A stretch of 64,000 bases of DNA, from contig NZ_JACIEU010000008.1 of assembly GCF_014197035.1 (NCBI RefSeq), positions 124,001 through 188,000 of the forward strand. The letters run 5' to 3'. The translations under genes were made by a program, and so were the position numbers. This DNA is from Sphingobium scionense. Its GTDB lineage: Bacteria > Pseudomonadota > Alphaproteobacteria > Sphingomonadales > Sphingomonadaceae. Below are positions 23,029 to 32,716 of the stretch, piece by piece. Every line of letters starts with the position of its first letter. Position 1 is the first letter of the stretch. The notes under the pieces were generated by a model. It was not told the origin of the DNA and did not search any database. It was given only the letters and a program-made list of their open reading frames with translations.

Positions 23029-25206
23029 TCAGAACTTATAATTCGCGCTGATCGTGAAATTGCGCGGGGCGCCGTAGCGATACTGGCTGAAGAAGCCCAT
23101 CTGGCTGTAATATTTCTTGTCGAGCAGATTGTCGACATTGGCCTGGAGCTGCAGCTGCTCGGTCACCGCATAGCGCGCCATCAGGCTGACCAAAGTATAG
23201 CCATCCTGCTGGAAGCGGAAGGGCGCGGCGGTGACCGGGTTCAACCCTTCCGAGTAGGCCTTGGAGCGATAGTTGATGCCGCCGCCCACGGTCAGGCCGG
23301 TCAGAACGCCCGGCATGTCATAGGTGGTGAAGATCTTCAGCAGCTTGCGCGGCTGGTTGGTGTTGGCGGCCACGCCGTCGCCATCCTCCGCCTTGAACTG
23401 GCTGTAGCTGGCGTTGATGTTCCAGCCCGGCAGCGGCTGGCCGGTCGCTTCCAGTTCGAAGCCCTTGCTGGTCACGCCCTCGGCCGCGACATAGGTCTGC
23501 TGCGGGCCGTTGGGGCCGATGATGACATCGCCGATCTGGCCGACATTGTCCTGCTCGATGCGGAACAGCGCGATCGAGGTCTGCAGCGCGTCGCCGAAGA
23601 AGTTGCTCTTGAGGCCGATTTCATAGGCATTGCCATCGAGCGGATCGAGCAACTGCAGATTGCGGTCGAACAGATTCTGCGGCTGGAAGATCTTGGTATA
23701 GCTCGCATAGACGCGGTGGTTGGACGTCACGTCATAGAGCGCGCCGACATAGGGGATGAACACATTGTCGTCGCCATAGTCGCTCGGCCCGCTCCAGGCG
23801 AAGCCCTTCTGCTTCCAGCTCGACAGGCGGCCGCCCAGGATGATCTTGAACGGGTCGGCGACGTTCAGGCGGAAGGCGCCATAATAGCCGGTCTGCTCGA
23901 TCCGCTCCTGCTCGTTGCGCACCGCGTCGGTGCCCCAGACCGGCTCGGGGAAGTCGGCGCCGCCCGCGCCGATCACCGGCACATTGGTCGCCCAGCTGTT
24001 GAGGCCGGTGCCCCAGGCCGGAACATTCTCCGTGTAGGGCGCGACATAATTGTCGGTGTGGCGCTTCAATACGCTGTGCAGCGCGCCGACGACGATCTCA
24101 TGGTCGCGGCCGAACAGGCTGACCGATCCCTTGAGCTGCGCGTCGATGCTGTTCTGCACGCTGTCGCTCTTCGACTTGTAGGGATTGCTCGACTCGATCG
24201 TGCCGGTCGCCTTGTCGACATTGCCGTAGAGATAGAGGAGCTGGGTATCGCCGGTGTTGCGCAGGCGGTTGTAATTGACCGTCAGGTTCCATTTCTCGCC
24301 AAATTCCTGGCGTATGGTGGCGAAGATATTCTGGTTGGTGCTGTTCCAATAGGTCCAGTCGGCCGCCGTGCTCTGTGATCGGGCCAGGTCGGTGGTGGTG
24401 CCGTCGGTATAGAAGGTGGGCAGCGCGCCCCAGGTCGCGCCCTTGGGCTTGGTGTCCTGGTGGCTCATGCCGACACGAACCAGCGTGCTGTCGGTCAGGT
24501 CTGCATCGACCACGCCGTAAAGCACCCACTTCTTCTTGTTCTGCAGGTCGATATAGCTGTCGCCTTCCTCATAGCGACCGACCAGCCGGGCACGGATGCG
24601 GCCGTCGCTGGTCAGCGCGCCGCCGACATCGGCGGACAGGCGCCAGCTGTTCCAGCTGCCGATGCTGGCATTGGCATAGCCGGTCCATTCGGTGGCGTCG
24701 GCATGCTTGCGCACCAGGTTGACCGACGCGGACGGGTCGCCCGCGCCCGACAGCAGGCCGGTCGCGCCGCGCACGATCTCGACCCGTTCATAGATGGACA
24801 CGTCGATGCTGGTCTCGCCATTGCCACCGGCCAGCGTCCAGGCGGCAGGCACGCCGTCGACCTGGGTATTGCGGATCTCGAAGCCGCGGGCGTAGAAATT
24901 GTTGCGGACATCGTCGACCTCATTGGCGGACACGCCGACGCTGTTGACGATGACGTCCTTCACGCTGATCAGATTCTGGTCGAGGATGCGCTGTGCGGTC
25001 ATGATGCTGACCGACTGCGGGGTTTCCTGCACCGTCAGGCCAAGGCCCGTTGCGGTGTCGATCTTGTCGGGCAGGGTATAGGTGCCGGTGACGACGATCT
25101 GGTCGTCGCGATTATCCTCGGCCGGTGCGGCATTGGTCTGGGCGGCGGCGGGAAGGGCGACGGCGCAGAGCGCGGCGCCGGCGAGCCAGTGATATTTCGA
25201 CAGCAT
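23029..25206 (-). CDS. TonB-dependent siderophore receptor
   Basis: 725 residues with a signal peptide (HWLAGAALCAVALPAAAQ). The plug begins with DQIVVTGTY and contains LGLTVQETPQSVSIMT, FYARGFEIRNTQVDGVP and YERVEIVRGATGLLSGAGDPSASVNLVRK, the pattern of ferric-siderophore receptors of the FhuE/FpvA type. The barrel ends in FTISANYKF with a terminal Phe. It should import a ferric hydroxamate or similar chelate; the exact siderophore cannot be read from the sequence. No transporter or biosynthesis gene is adjacent. A Fur-like half-site stands upstream. Confidence 0.92.
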   Translation of the reverse strand: MLSKYHWLAGAALCAVALPAAAQTNAAPAEDNRDDQIVVTGTYTLPDKIDTATGLGLTVQETPQSVSIMTAQRILDQNLISVKDVIVNSVGVSANEVDDVRNNFYARGFEIRNTQVDGVPAAWTLAGGNGETSIDVSIYERVEIVRGATGLLSGAGDPSASVNLVRKHADATEWTGYANASIGSWNSWRLSADVGGALTSDGRIRARLVGRYEEGDSYIDLQNKKKWVLYGVVDADLTDSTLVRVGMSHQDTKPKGATWGALPTFYTDGTTTDLARSQSTAADWTYWNSTNQNIFATIRQEFGEKWNLTVNYNRLRNTGDTQLLYLYGNVDKATGTIESSNPYKSKSDSVQNSIDAQLKGSVSLFGRDHEIVVGALHSVLKRHTDNYVAPYTENVPAWGTGLNSWATNVPVIGAGGADFPEPVWGTDAVRNEQERIEQTGYYGAFRLNVADPFKIILGGRLSSWKQKGFAWSGPSDYGDDNVFIPYVGALYDVTSNHRVYASYTKIFQPQNLFDRNLQLLDPLDGNAYEIGLKSNFFGDALQTSIALFRIEQDNVGQIGDVIIGPNGPQQTYVAAEGVTSKGFELEATGQPLPGWNINASYSQFKAEDGDGVAANTNQPRKLLKIFTTYDMPGVLTGLTVGGGINYRSKAYSEGLNPVTAAPFRFQQDGYTLVSLMARYAVTEQLQLQANVDNLLDKKYYSQMGFFSQYRYGAPRNFTISANYKF

Positions 25207-25866
25207 GATGGACCCCTATTCTTGGACGCAGATGATTGGGCGCCGTCCTAGGGGATGTTGCGAGGCAATCGCAACAAGAATGAGAATGCCTCGCAGTGTC
25301 AATTTTACGCAAATTATGCGAATATTTCCTGCTGTGGCCATATCGCCACAGCCAATCTCGGCGATCCTCGACGGTGATCGCCTTGCGCCGCAGCCAGCCG
25401 GTCTGCCGCGCGGACTGGCTCACCGCCCTGCGCGCGCCAGTGGGTTCAAGATGGTTTCAAGTCAATGTTTGGAAAGGGCAAAAATAGAAATTGCGAATTT
25501 GTTCCACGGAGTCTGTGTTTTTTTTCTTCACAACAAGAGATTGGGTGACGGTGAAGTGTGGGGCAAATCTATAGCTGCCATCTTCCGAATATGTTGCGTT
25601 AACATTTTCGATATTCCCCTTCGGTTTGCCGCATCATCCGCTCATCTCGGCTGCGCAACACGGGCTCCACACATGCTGTTCATGTGACAGAAAGCTGGAC
25701 ACGAACAGGCAATGTGTCTGGCGCATCCCACGGCGCCAAGACGTCAAAATTTATCAAGGTCAGAAGAGGGGGTTCTGACGGCAGGAAACGCCATTGGGCG
25801 ACCGCCGTCGGACGACAAGCTGCAATGCTGCAGGCCCGACCGAACAAGAAGTGAAGGAGCAGCGTG
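25207..25866. other. 660-bp divergent intergenic region, no convincing gene
   Basis: It separates the siderophore receptor (minus) from the OmpA gene (plus). Base composition is less GC-rich than coding DNA and there is a T8 tract near 25519. A perfect 8-bp inverted repeat GCTGTGGC/GCCACAGC lies at 25331-25352 with a 6-base loop. An open frame crossing 25205-25687 lacks a ribosome site and protein-like sequence. Confidence 0.5.
25271..25294 (-). promoter_or_regulatory. Possible iron-responsive (Fur-like) site
   Basis: The core AATGAGAAT (25279-25287), about 70 bp before the siderophore receptor start, resembles one half of a Fur box. The second half is poor, so this is suggestive only. Confidence 0.3.
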
Positions 25867-26742
25867 ATGCCTATCATGTCCAAAAACCAAAAATATTGTG
25901 TGATGCTTGCCCTGCTGGCCGGGGCCGCCCCGGCAGCCGTCGTGGCGCAGGACCAGGCCCAGGACGCGCCGCCGGCCGATGTGTCGGCCAGCGTTGCCAT
26001 GCCGGCGGCCGAACTGACGGAGGGGCCGGAAGTCAAGGGCATCATCTCCGCGCGCAGCGGCGACCGGATGCAGGTGACCGCCGCCGACGGCAGCAAGAGC
26101 GTCATCACTATCAACGACCAGACCAAGATCAGCGCCAGCAAGGGGCTGTTCGGCCTGGGCCGCGACCATCTGGCCGCGACCTCGCTGCTCAACGGCCTGC
26201 CGGTGACGGTCAAGACTTTGCAGGCCGGCGAAGGGCTGGTCGCCAGCAAGATCGCCTTGCAGGGCAAGGATATGAAAACCGCGTCGATGATCAGCAACGG
26301 CACCGCCCAGCGCTTCGACGAACAGACCGCCGCGACCGAGGCGTTGCGTGGCCGCATGGGCGAGATCGACCAGTATAATGTGAAGGGCACGACCAACGTC
26401 AATTTCGACACCGGCAAGGCGGTGCTGTCGGCTCAGGCGAAGAATGATCTGTGTGCGGCCGCGACCTCGGCCGACGGCATGAGCAACGCGCTGCTGCTGG
26501 TCGTCGGCTATACCGACTCCACCGGTGGCGAGGAGCTGAACCAGGAACTGAGCGAAAAGCGCGCCGCTCGCGTGGTCAATTATCTGCAGCAGGCATGCGG
26601 CTGGAAGCCCTATCGCATGCTGACGCCCACCGGCATGGCCGAGGCCGATCCGCTGGCCAGCAACGACACGATCGAAGGCAAGGCGCAGAATCGCCGCGTC
26701 GCGGTCAATATCCTGGTCAGCAAGGCGGTCGACGGCATCTGA
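25867..26742 (+). CDS. OmpA family outer-membrane protein
   Basis: 291 residues. A signal peptide (KYCVMLALLAGAAPAAVVA) is followed by an acidic linker. Next comes a small beta domain (VKGIISARSGDRMQVTAADG) that resembles DUF5666-type domains, and then a C-terminal OmpA-like peptidoglycan-binding domain. The latter shows TNVNFDTGKAVLSAQAK, VVGYTDSTGGEELNQELSEKRA and NRRVAVNI, including the Asp and Arg that hold diaminopimelate. AAGGAG lies seven bases before ATG 25867. It probably links outer membrane and cell wall. Confidence 0.88.
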   Translation: MPIMSKNQKYCVMLALLAGAAPAAVVAQDQAQDAPPADVSASVAMPAAELTEGPEVKGIISARSGDRMQVTAADGSKSVITINDQTKISASKGLFGLGRDHLAATSLLNGLPVTVKTLQAGEGLVASKIALQGKDMKTASMISNGTAQRFDEQTAATEALRGRMGEIDQYNVKGTTNVNFDTGKAVLSAQAKNDLCAAATSADGMSNALLLVVGYTDSTGGEELNQELSEKRAARVVNYLQQACGWKPYRMLTPTGMAEADPLASNDTIEGKAQNRRVAVNILVSKAVDGI

Positions 26743-26941
26743 TCTTAGCGGGGTGGGCCTTGGTTCACCCCCATTTCTCACGCCTCGGGTACGTCATTTC
26801 GCAAAAATCTCCTATTGCGAAGTCGTGGCTGCGGACCGGCAGCGGCACAAATGCGACCTCTGCGACACTATATACTTTGCAGTTTTCGCAAGGCCGCCAA
26901 GCCGCTTCACCCTCCGCCGCAGCTCTGCTACAGGCGCGGCC

Positions 26942-28810
26942 ATGCTTAACTTGAACGGTATCACCGTGCGCCTGGGCGGCCGCACCATCCTCGACCGCGC
27001 CAGTGCCGCGCTGCCGCCGCGCAGCCGCGTCGGCCTCATCGGCCGCAACGGCGCCGGCAAGTCGACCCTGATGAAGGTGATGATCGGCCAGCTCGACCCG
27101 GACGAGGGCAGCTGCGACATGCCGCGCGACACGCGGCTGGGCTATATCGCCCAGGAAGCCCCCTCGGGCACCGCCACTCCGTTCGATACCGTGCTCGCCG
27201 CCGACAAGGAACGCGCCGAGCTGATGGCGGAGGCGGAGCATACCGAAGACCCCGATCGCCTCGGCCATATCTATGAACGGCTGACCACGATCGACGCCTA
27301 TACCGCGCCCGCACGCGCTGCTCGCATCCTCGTTGGCCTGGGCTTTGACGAGGAAATGCAGGGCCGCCCGCTCGACAGCTATTCGGGCGGCTGGAAGATG
27401 CGCGTGGCGCTGGCTGCGCTGCTCTTCTCCAACCCGGACCTGCTGCTGCTCGACGAACCGTCGAACCATCTCGATCTCGAAGCGACCTTGTGGCTGGAGA
27501 ATTTCCTCAAGGCCTATCGCGGCACCGTGGTTGTCATCAGCCATGAGCGCGACCTGCTCAACAATGTGGTCGACTTCATTCTGCATCTGGAGGGCGGCAA
27601 GGTCACCCTCTATCCCGGCGGCTATGACGCGTTCGAGCGCCAGCGGGCCGAGCGCCTGGCCCAGCAGGAGGCCGCGCGCAGCAAGCAGCAGGCCGAGCGC
27701 GAGAAGCTGCAGGATTATGTCGCCCGCAATAGCGCGCGCGCCTCGACCGCGAAACAGGCCCAGTCGCGCGCCAAGGCACTGGCCCGGATGCAGCCGATCG
27801 CGGCCGCGATCGAGGATCCGAGCCTGCATTTCGGCTTTCCCAGCCCCGCCGAACTGCGCCCGCCGCTCATCACCATGGACATGGCCTCGGTCGGCTATGA
27901 CGACACGCCGATCCTGCGCCGGGTCAATCTGCGTATCGATCCCGACGATCGCCTCGCGCTGCTCGGCCGCAACGGCAACGGCAAGACCACGCTGGCCCGC
28001 CTGATCGCGGCGCAGTTGGCGCCGATGGAAGGCGCCATCAACAGCTCGGCCAAGATGAATGTCGGTTACTTCACCCAATATCAGGTGGAGGAACTGGACG
28101 TCACCGACACGCCGCTGGAACATATGACCCGCGTCATGAAGGGGGCGACGCCCGGTGCGGTGCGCGCCCAGCTCGGCCGTTTCGGCTTTTCGGGCGAGCG
28201 CGCGACGCAGAAGGTCGGCTCCATGTCGGGTGGCGAGCGCGCGCGTCTGGCACTGGCGCTCATCACCCGCGATGCGCCGCACCTGCTGATCCTCGACGAA
28301 CCGACCAACCACTTGGACGTCGACAGCCGCGAGGCGCTGGTGCAGGCGCTCAACGAATATTCGGGCGCCGTCGTGATCGTCTCGCACGATCGCCACATGA
28401 TCGAACTGGTCGCCGACCGGCTGGTGCTGGTCGACAATGGCACGGCCCAGCCGTTCGACGGTTCGCTGGATGACTATACCGATATCATCCTGCGCAAGGC
28501 GGACGGCAATCCCTCTGGCGGCGATGCGCCCAAGGTCGACCGCAAGGCGGACAAGAAAGCCGCCGCCGAATGGCGCGAGAAGCAGAAGACGCTCAAGAAT
28601 GCCGTCAACAAGGCCGAGCGCGAGATGTCCACGCTGATCGCCGAGCGCAAGCGCATCGACGCGGTGCTGTTCGATCCCAAGAGCGCGACCGGTGCCGAGG
28701 CGAAGATGACCACCAGCGAACTGATGGTGAAGCGCGCCGCGATCGAAAAGAAGCTGGAAGCCGCCGAGGAGGTCTGGATGGAGGCCGGCGCGGCGCTGGA
28801 AGCCGGCTGA
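26942..28810 (+). CDS. ABC-F family ATP-binding protein
   Basis: 622 residues with two ABC domains and no membrane segment. Domain 1 has Walker A GLIGRNGAGKST (about 31-42), signature YSGGWKMRVALA and Walker B LLLLDEPSNHLD. Domain 2 has LLGRNGNGKTTL, MSGGERARLALA and LLILDEPTNHLD. The charged inter-domain linker (QRAERLAQQEAARSK) and a Lys/Glu-rich C-terminal coiled coil fit ABC-F translation factors of the Uup/YheS kind. They act on the ribosome, relieving stalls. ATG 26942 starts directly at the first domain; the frame is open upstream but is not protein-like. Confidence 0.9.
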   Translation: MLNLNGITVRLGGRTILDRASAALPPRSRVGLIGRNGAGKSTLMKVMIGQLDPDEGSCDMPRDTRLGYIAQEAPSGTATPFDTVLAADKERAELMAEAEHTEDPDRLGHIYERLTTIDAYTAPARAARILVGLGFDEEMQGRPLDSYSGGWKMRVALAALLFSNPDLLLLDEPSNHLDLEATLWLENFLKAYRGTVVVISHERDLLNNVVDFILHLEGGKVTLYPGGYDAFERQRAERLAQQEAARSKQQAEREKLQDYVARNSARASTAKQAQSRAKALARMQPIAAAIEDPSLHFGFPSPAELRPPLITMDMASVGYDDTPILRRVNLRIDPDDRLALLGRNGNGKTTLARLIAAQLAPMEGAINSSAKMNVGYFTQYQVEELDVTDTPLEHMTRVMKGATPGAVRAQLGRFGFSGERATQKVGSMSGGERARLALALITRDAPHLLILDEPTNHLDVDSREALVQALNEYSGAVVIVSHDRHMIELVADRLVLVDNGTAQPFDGSLDDYTDIILRKADGNPSGGDAPKVDRKADKKAAAEWREKQKTLKNAVNKAEREMSTLIAERKRIDAVLFDPKSATGAEAKMTTSELMVKRAAIEKKLEAAEEVWMEAGAALEAG

Positions 28811-28882
28811 TTCTCCGGCTTTAGACTCTGATTCACGTCATCGGTGAAAGCGCGGAGCGCTGCCACCTCAGACGATCAGGGT

Positions 28883-29977
28883 CTAGAAGGTGAGCGGTGG
28901 CGCGCCCGCTTCGTGGGAGCGGGTGCGGATCACGATCTGCCAGGTGGCGATGAACAGGGCGGCGATCACCGGCCCGATGACGATGCCGTTGAAGCCGAAC
29001 AATTGCAGTCCACCGAGCGTGGTGATCAGCACCACATAGTCGGGGATGCGGGTGTCGCGGCCGACCAGTATCGGGCGCAGCAGATTGTCGACCATGCCGA
29101 TCACGAACATGCCGCAGAAGATCAGGATCAGCCCCTTCCAGATCGCGCCTGTCGCCAGCAGATAGATCGCCACCGGCGCCCAGATGAGGCCCGTGCCGAC
29201 GGCCGGCAGCAGCGAGAAGAAGCCCATCATCACGCCCCACAGCAGCGCGCCGGAAATGCCCAATGCGCCGAACACCAGCCCGCCGATCAGCCCCTGCAAT
29301 ATGGCAACGACGATGCTGCCCTTGATCGTGGCGCGGATGACGATGACGAATTGCCGCATCAGGGCACGCCGATGCAGCACCCGCAGCGGCGCGGCGCGGT
29401 CCAGCTTGCGCGCCAGGTCCAGTCCGTCACGCAGCAGGAAGAAGGTGAGATAGAGCATCACCGTCAGCGCGATGATGAAGCTGAAGGCGCCCTGGCCGAT
29501 CAGGAAGGCCTGGGCCGCGACGGTGCGGAAACTGGCGGTCAGGCCGTCGGTCAGCAGCCGCTGGACCGCGGCGAAATTGGATATGCCCAGCCGCCGCAGG
29601 CCGATCGACGCCCAGTCCGGCAATGCCGACTGGAACTGCGCGAACATGTGGGGAATGTTGATCTTCCCCACATTGATCTGGCCGTAGAGCGCGGTCGCTT
29701 CCTGCACCAGGGCGATCGACAGGATGATGGCCGGCACGATCACGATCGCAATGATCAGCAGCAGCGTCAGCAGGGCCGAACTGTTGCGATGGCCGGGGAT
29801 CAGCTTGAGCAGTCCCTGATTCACCGGAATGAACAGGATGGCGACGATCACGCCCCACAATATCGCCCCGAAGAAGGGCTCCACCACCAACGCGAAGGCG
29901 ATGGAAACCAGCACCACCAGGGCGACGAACACCCCATCCTCAATCTGCGTTCGGCGATGCCGGCTCTGTCGTTCCAT
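28883..29977 (-). CDS. AI-2E family transporter (PerM/YdiK type)
   Basis: 364 residues, about eight membrane helices. Typical features are the paired N-terminal helices (FVALVVLVSIAFALVVEPFFGAILW) and a soluble loop with LPDWASIGLRRLG. Towards the C-terminus come the pattern LWGVMMGFFSLLPAVGTGLIW, then DNLLRPILVG, and a final helix FNGIVIGPVIAALFIA. The family includes the autoinducer-2 exporter TqsA and Na+/H+ antiporters, so the name does not prove the substrate. It stands alone between ABC-F (convergent) and the b561-YceI gene. Confidence 0.88.
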   Translation of the reverse strand: MERQSRHRRTQIEDGVFVALVVLVSIAFALVVEPFFGAILWGVIVAILFIPVNQGLLKLIPGHRNSSALLTLLLIIAIVIVPAIILSIALVQEATALYGQINVGKINIPHMFAQFQSALPDWASIGLRRLGISNFAAVQRLLTDGLTASFRTVAAQAFLIGQGAFSFIIALTVMLYLTFFLLRDGLDLARKLDRAAPLRVLHRRALMRQFVIVIRATIKGSIVVAILQGLIGGLVFGALGISGALLWGVMMGFFSLLPAVGTGLIWAPVAIYLLATGAIWKGLILIFCGMFVIGMVDNLLRPILVGRDTRIPDYVVLITTLGGLQLFGFNGIVIGPVIAALFIATWQIVIRTRSHEAGAPPLTF

Positions 29978-30026
29978 GTCCGCTTCTTGGCAGAAACCGT
30001 TACGTTAATCCATGCATCGCATGGTC

Positions 30027-31271
30027 TTATTGCGTCTTGGCGTCAAAGTTGAAGGTCACCGTTACTTTGGGATCGAGGCCAGTGCTGCTGTCGCCATTGC
30101 CCACGCCAAAGGGCAGGCGGGCGATGCTGGCCGATCCGCTGACCTTGCGGGTCTTGCCGCTGCCCGACAGGGTGAAGCGGATCGCTTGCGGCTTGGCCAC
30201 GCCCTTCAATGTCAGCGTGCCATGGGCGCGATAGGCGTTGGCGCCGGTCTTCTCCGCACCCTTGGCGAGGAAGGTCGCGGTCGGGTGGGCGGCGCTGCCG
30301 AAGAATTCGTCGCCCGGCAGCATGCCGTCCTTATAGGCGTCGCCGACGCTGGCCGATGCCATGTCGATCGTCACCTTGATGTCGGCGCTGTCGGGATGGT
30401 CGGGGTCCATCACGATCTTCGCGGTCCATTTCGAGAAACTGCCGCTGATCGTCTCGCCGCTGTTGCCGACCGAAAAACCGATCTTGCCGCCGGGTTGCAC
30501 CATCCAGGCAGGCGGCGGGCCGGCGGGTTCCTCGGCGACGGCCGCAGTCTCGTTCGCAGCCGGGGCGGCGGCATTGTCACTCGCATTGCTGGCGGCTTCG
30601 ACGGCATTGTCTTCGGCGGGCACGTCTTCCGCCTCGACGGCATTGGCGGCGGGGGCTTGCGGTGCGACCGGCGCGGCGCCCGGCAGGATCGCCCGGCCGA
30701 GCAGGAAGCCGACGAGGATCAGCGCGGGCAGGCCGATCAGCAAGGCGGTCGAACGGCCCGGCACCATCCGCCAGATCAGCCCGTCGCGCATCATCACATG
30801 GTGGCGCAGCGCGCCCGCGACATGCAGCGCGACCAGCGCAATGCCGATCCAGGCGAGCAGGCTGTGGCCGCCTTCGGCCAGGCCATGGCTCGCCATCGGC
30901 AGCGGCAGATGGGGCAGGGGAATGACGCCGAAGAACAGGGTCGGCACCTTGACCTTGGCGGTCGAGACCAGCGCCCAGCCGGTCAGCGGCGCCCCCAGCA
31001 TGAAGGCATAGAGGCCGACATGGACGCCGGACGCCAGCGCCCCCTGCCAGCCGCCCTCCAGCTTGGCCGGGCGCGGCTTCCACCAGCGCACGGCGATGCG
31101 CAGCAGCGTCAGCAGCAGCACGGTGATGCCGATCGACTTGTGCAACTGGAACAGCGCAAAGCCGCGCGCGCCCAGACTGCCTAGCGCCCAGCCGACGGCG
31201 ATCTGGAAGGCGAGCAGGGCGGCGATCGCCCAGTGCAGGATGATGGCGGCCAGGCTGTAGCGCTGCTGCAT
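30027..31271 (-). CDS. Cytochrome b561 - YceI fusion protein
   Basis: 414 residues joining two proteins that are often separate neighbours. Residues 1-195 are a di-heme cytochrome b561 with His13, His44, His136 and His150 as probable heme ligands in membrane helices. An Ala/Glu/Pro linker (about 200-260) leads to a periplasmic YceI lipocalin-like domain (KIGFSVGNSGETISGSF, DMASASVGDAYKDGMLPGDEF, VTVTFNF). YceI domains bind isoprenoid quinones or similar lipids, so the fusion could pass electrons between a bound quinone and the heme pair. That mechanism is inference. Confidence 0.9.
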   Translation of the reverse strand: MQQRYSLAAIILHWAIAALLAFQIAVGWALGSLGARGFALFQLHKSIGITVLLLTLLRIAVRWWKPRPAKLEGGWQGALASGVHVGLYAFMLGAPLTGWALVSTAKVKVPTLFFGVIPLPHLPLPMASHGLAEGGHSLLAWIGIALVALHVAGALRHHVMMRDGLIWRMVPGRSTALLIGLPALILVGFLLGRAILPGAAPVAPQAPAANAVEAEDVPAEDNAVEAASNASDNAAAPAANETAAVAEEPAGPPPAWMVQPGGKIGFSVGNSGETISGSFSKWTAKIVMDPDHPDSADIKVTIDMASASVGDAYKDGMLPGDEFFGSAAHPTATFLAKGAEKTGANAYRAHGTLTLKGVAKPQAIRFTLSGSGKTRKVSGSASIARLPFGVGNGDSSTGLDPKVTVTFNFDAKTQ

Positions 31272-31374
31272 GTGGATTACCCCGAAAATGACCCTGTTGG
31301 ATTGGGCGCGAAATTATGTCGCGGGGGTAATGAAGTCCATCGTCGCAGCCGGAAACGATCCGTTGCCGGGTGGA

Positions 31375-32715
31375 TCAGCGCAGGTCGATCGCCGCCGCCT
31401 CCGCGTCGGGCAGGCTGGCGCCCATCGCCCTGGCCAATGTGGGCGCGATCGCGCGCATGTCGATCAGGCCCAGATCCTTGCCCGGCTTCACCCCCGGTCC
31501 CATCGCCATGAAGGTGGCGCGCAGATTGGCCGGGCCGGGGAAATAGCCGTGCATGCCCTTGACCGGTGTCGGCGCGACCAGCGGCGCATTGGCGCCGCGG
31601 AAGATGTCGGTGACGAAGCCGGGCTTGAGGTTGATCGTGAAGCTGGCCTGCGGATTGCCGCCGAGCTTCGCCATCGCCGCCCGGTCGACGATGCGGTCGA
31701 TGCCGTTGGCGGGGTTGGCGGCCAGTCTGTCGAGCAAGGCCTTCACCTTGTCGGCCAGCATCTTGTCGTCGGGCCGGGCGAGCATGATCGCGGCCGATCC
31801 CCCGCCAATCCAGGGCATGGCCTGCCACGACGCGACCTTGCCGTCTGCGCCAAGGGTGATGAGGCCGGCGTCGATGAAGGGGCGGAACAGGTTGAGGCCG
31901 CTATGCGTCGCCTCGAACCCATGGTCGCTGACCAGCGCGATCAGCGCGTCGGGATGGGCCTTGCGCTCGGCCGCGATCAGGTCGCCAACGATCGCGTCGA
32001 TCTTTTCCAGCACGGCCTTGGCGGCCGGCGTGTCGGGACCGCTGCCATGCTGCTCATGGTCGAGCGCGGTGAGGTAGACGGTCAGGAAGTCAGGCTGGTG
32101 CGCGGCGATCAGGGCGGTGGCGAACCGGCCCCTGTTCTGGTCACCGGACAGGCTCTCGTCGATACCCATGGCATAGGGCTGGCCGACCGCCCGTTCCAGC
32201 TCCGCCTTCAAGCGCGGCGTCGCCAGCGCATCCAGCAGTTGCGCGTCGTCGGCATGGCCGGTGCGCCAGATTTGCGGCAGGTTCCAGCTTATGCCCTTCG
32301 CGGCGACGCTGACCGGCCAGTGGATGTTGCCGGTGGACAGCCCGGCTTTTGCGGCCGCGTCCCACAACATCGGTACCTTCACATCCTGCGCATACCAATA
32401 CCAGCCGCCCTGGTTGATCTGCATCGGGTCGAAGCTGTTGTTGCTGACGATGCCATGCTTGCCTGGCGACACGCCGGTCATCAGCGTCGTGTGGCTGGGA
32501 TAGGTCAGGGTCGGCAATACGCCGGTGACGCCCGAGGCATGGGCGCCATCGGTCAGGAACCGGCGCAGATTGGGCAAGGCAAGGCCGCGCTTGTCCGCCT
32601 CCAGCACGTCGCCGGGGCGCAGCCCGTCGATCGAGATCAGCAGCACCGGCTCGGCCAGCGCCGGGAGCGGCGTGACGGCGAGCAGGGCGGAGGCAAGCAG
32701 CGCGGCCTTGTTCAT
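31375..32715 (-). CDS. Ectonucleotide pyrophosphatase/phosphodiesterase (alkaline phosphatase superfamily)
   Basis: 446 residues with a signal peptide (KAALLASALLAVTPLPALA). The metal site begins with LLISIDGLRPGDV, the nucleophile Thr is in LPTLTYPSHTTLMTGVSP, and later ligands are in YLTALDHEQHG and ALVSDHGFEATHSG. This is the NPP pattern for hydrolysis of phosphodiesters or pyrophosphates outside the inner membrane. ATG 32715 comes one base after the stop of the TonB receptor gene, so both are translated from one message, and the enzyme probably processes what the receptor imports. Confidence 0.88.
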   Translation of the reverse strand: MNKAALLASALLAVTPLPALAEPVLLISIDGLRPGDVLEADKRGLALPNLRRFLTDGAHASGVTGVLPTLTYPSHTTLMTGVSPGKHGIVSNNSFDPMQINQGGWYWYAQDVKVPMLWDAAAKAGLSTGNIHWPVSVAAKGISWNLPQIWRTGHADDAQLLDALATPRLKAELERAVGQPYAMGIDESLSGDQNRGRFATALIAAHQPDFLTVYLTALDHEQHGSGPDTPAAKAVLEKIDAIVGDLIAAERKAHPDALIALVSDHGFEATHSGLNLFRPFIDAGLITLGADGKVASWQAMPWIGGGSAAIMLARPDDKMLADKVKALLDRLAANPANGIDRIVDRAAMAKLGGNPQASFTINLKPGFVTDIFRGANAPLVAPTPVKGMHGYFPGPANLRATFMAMGPGVKPGKDLGLIDMRAIAPTLARAMGASLPDAEAAAIDLR

Positions 32716-32716
32716 C

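Noticed and set aside
25205..25687. Open frame of 160 codons in the intergenic region
   Set aside because: No ribosome site, no domain-like sequence, unusual composition, and overlap with the likely promoter of the siderophore receptor.
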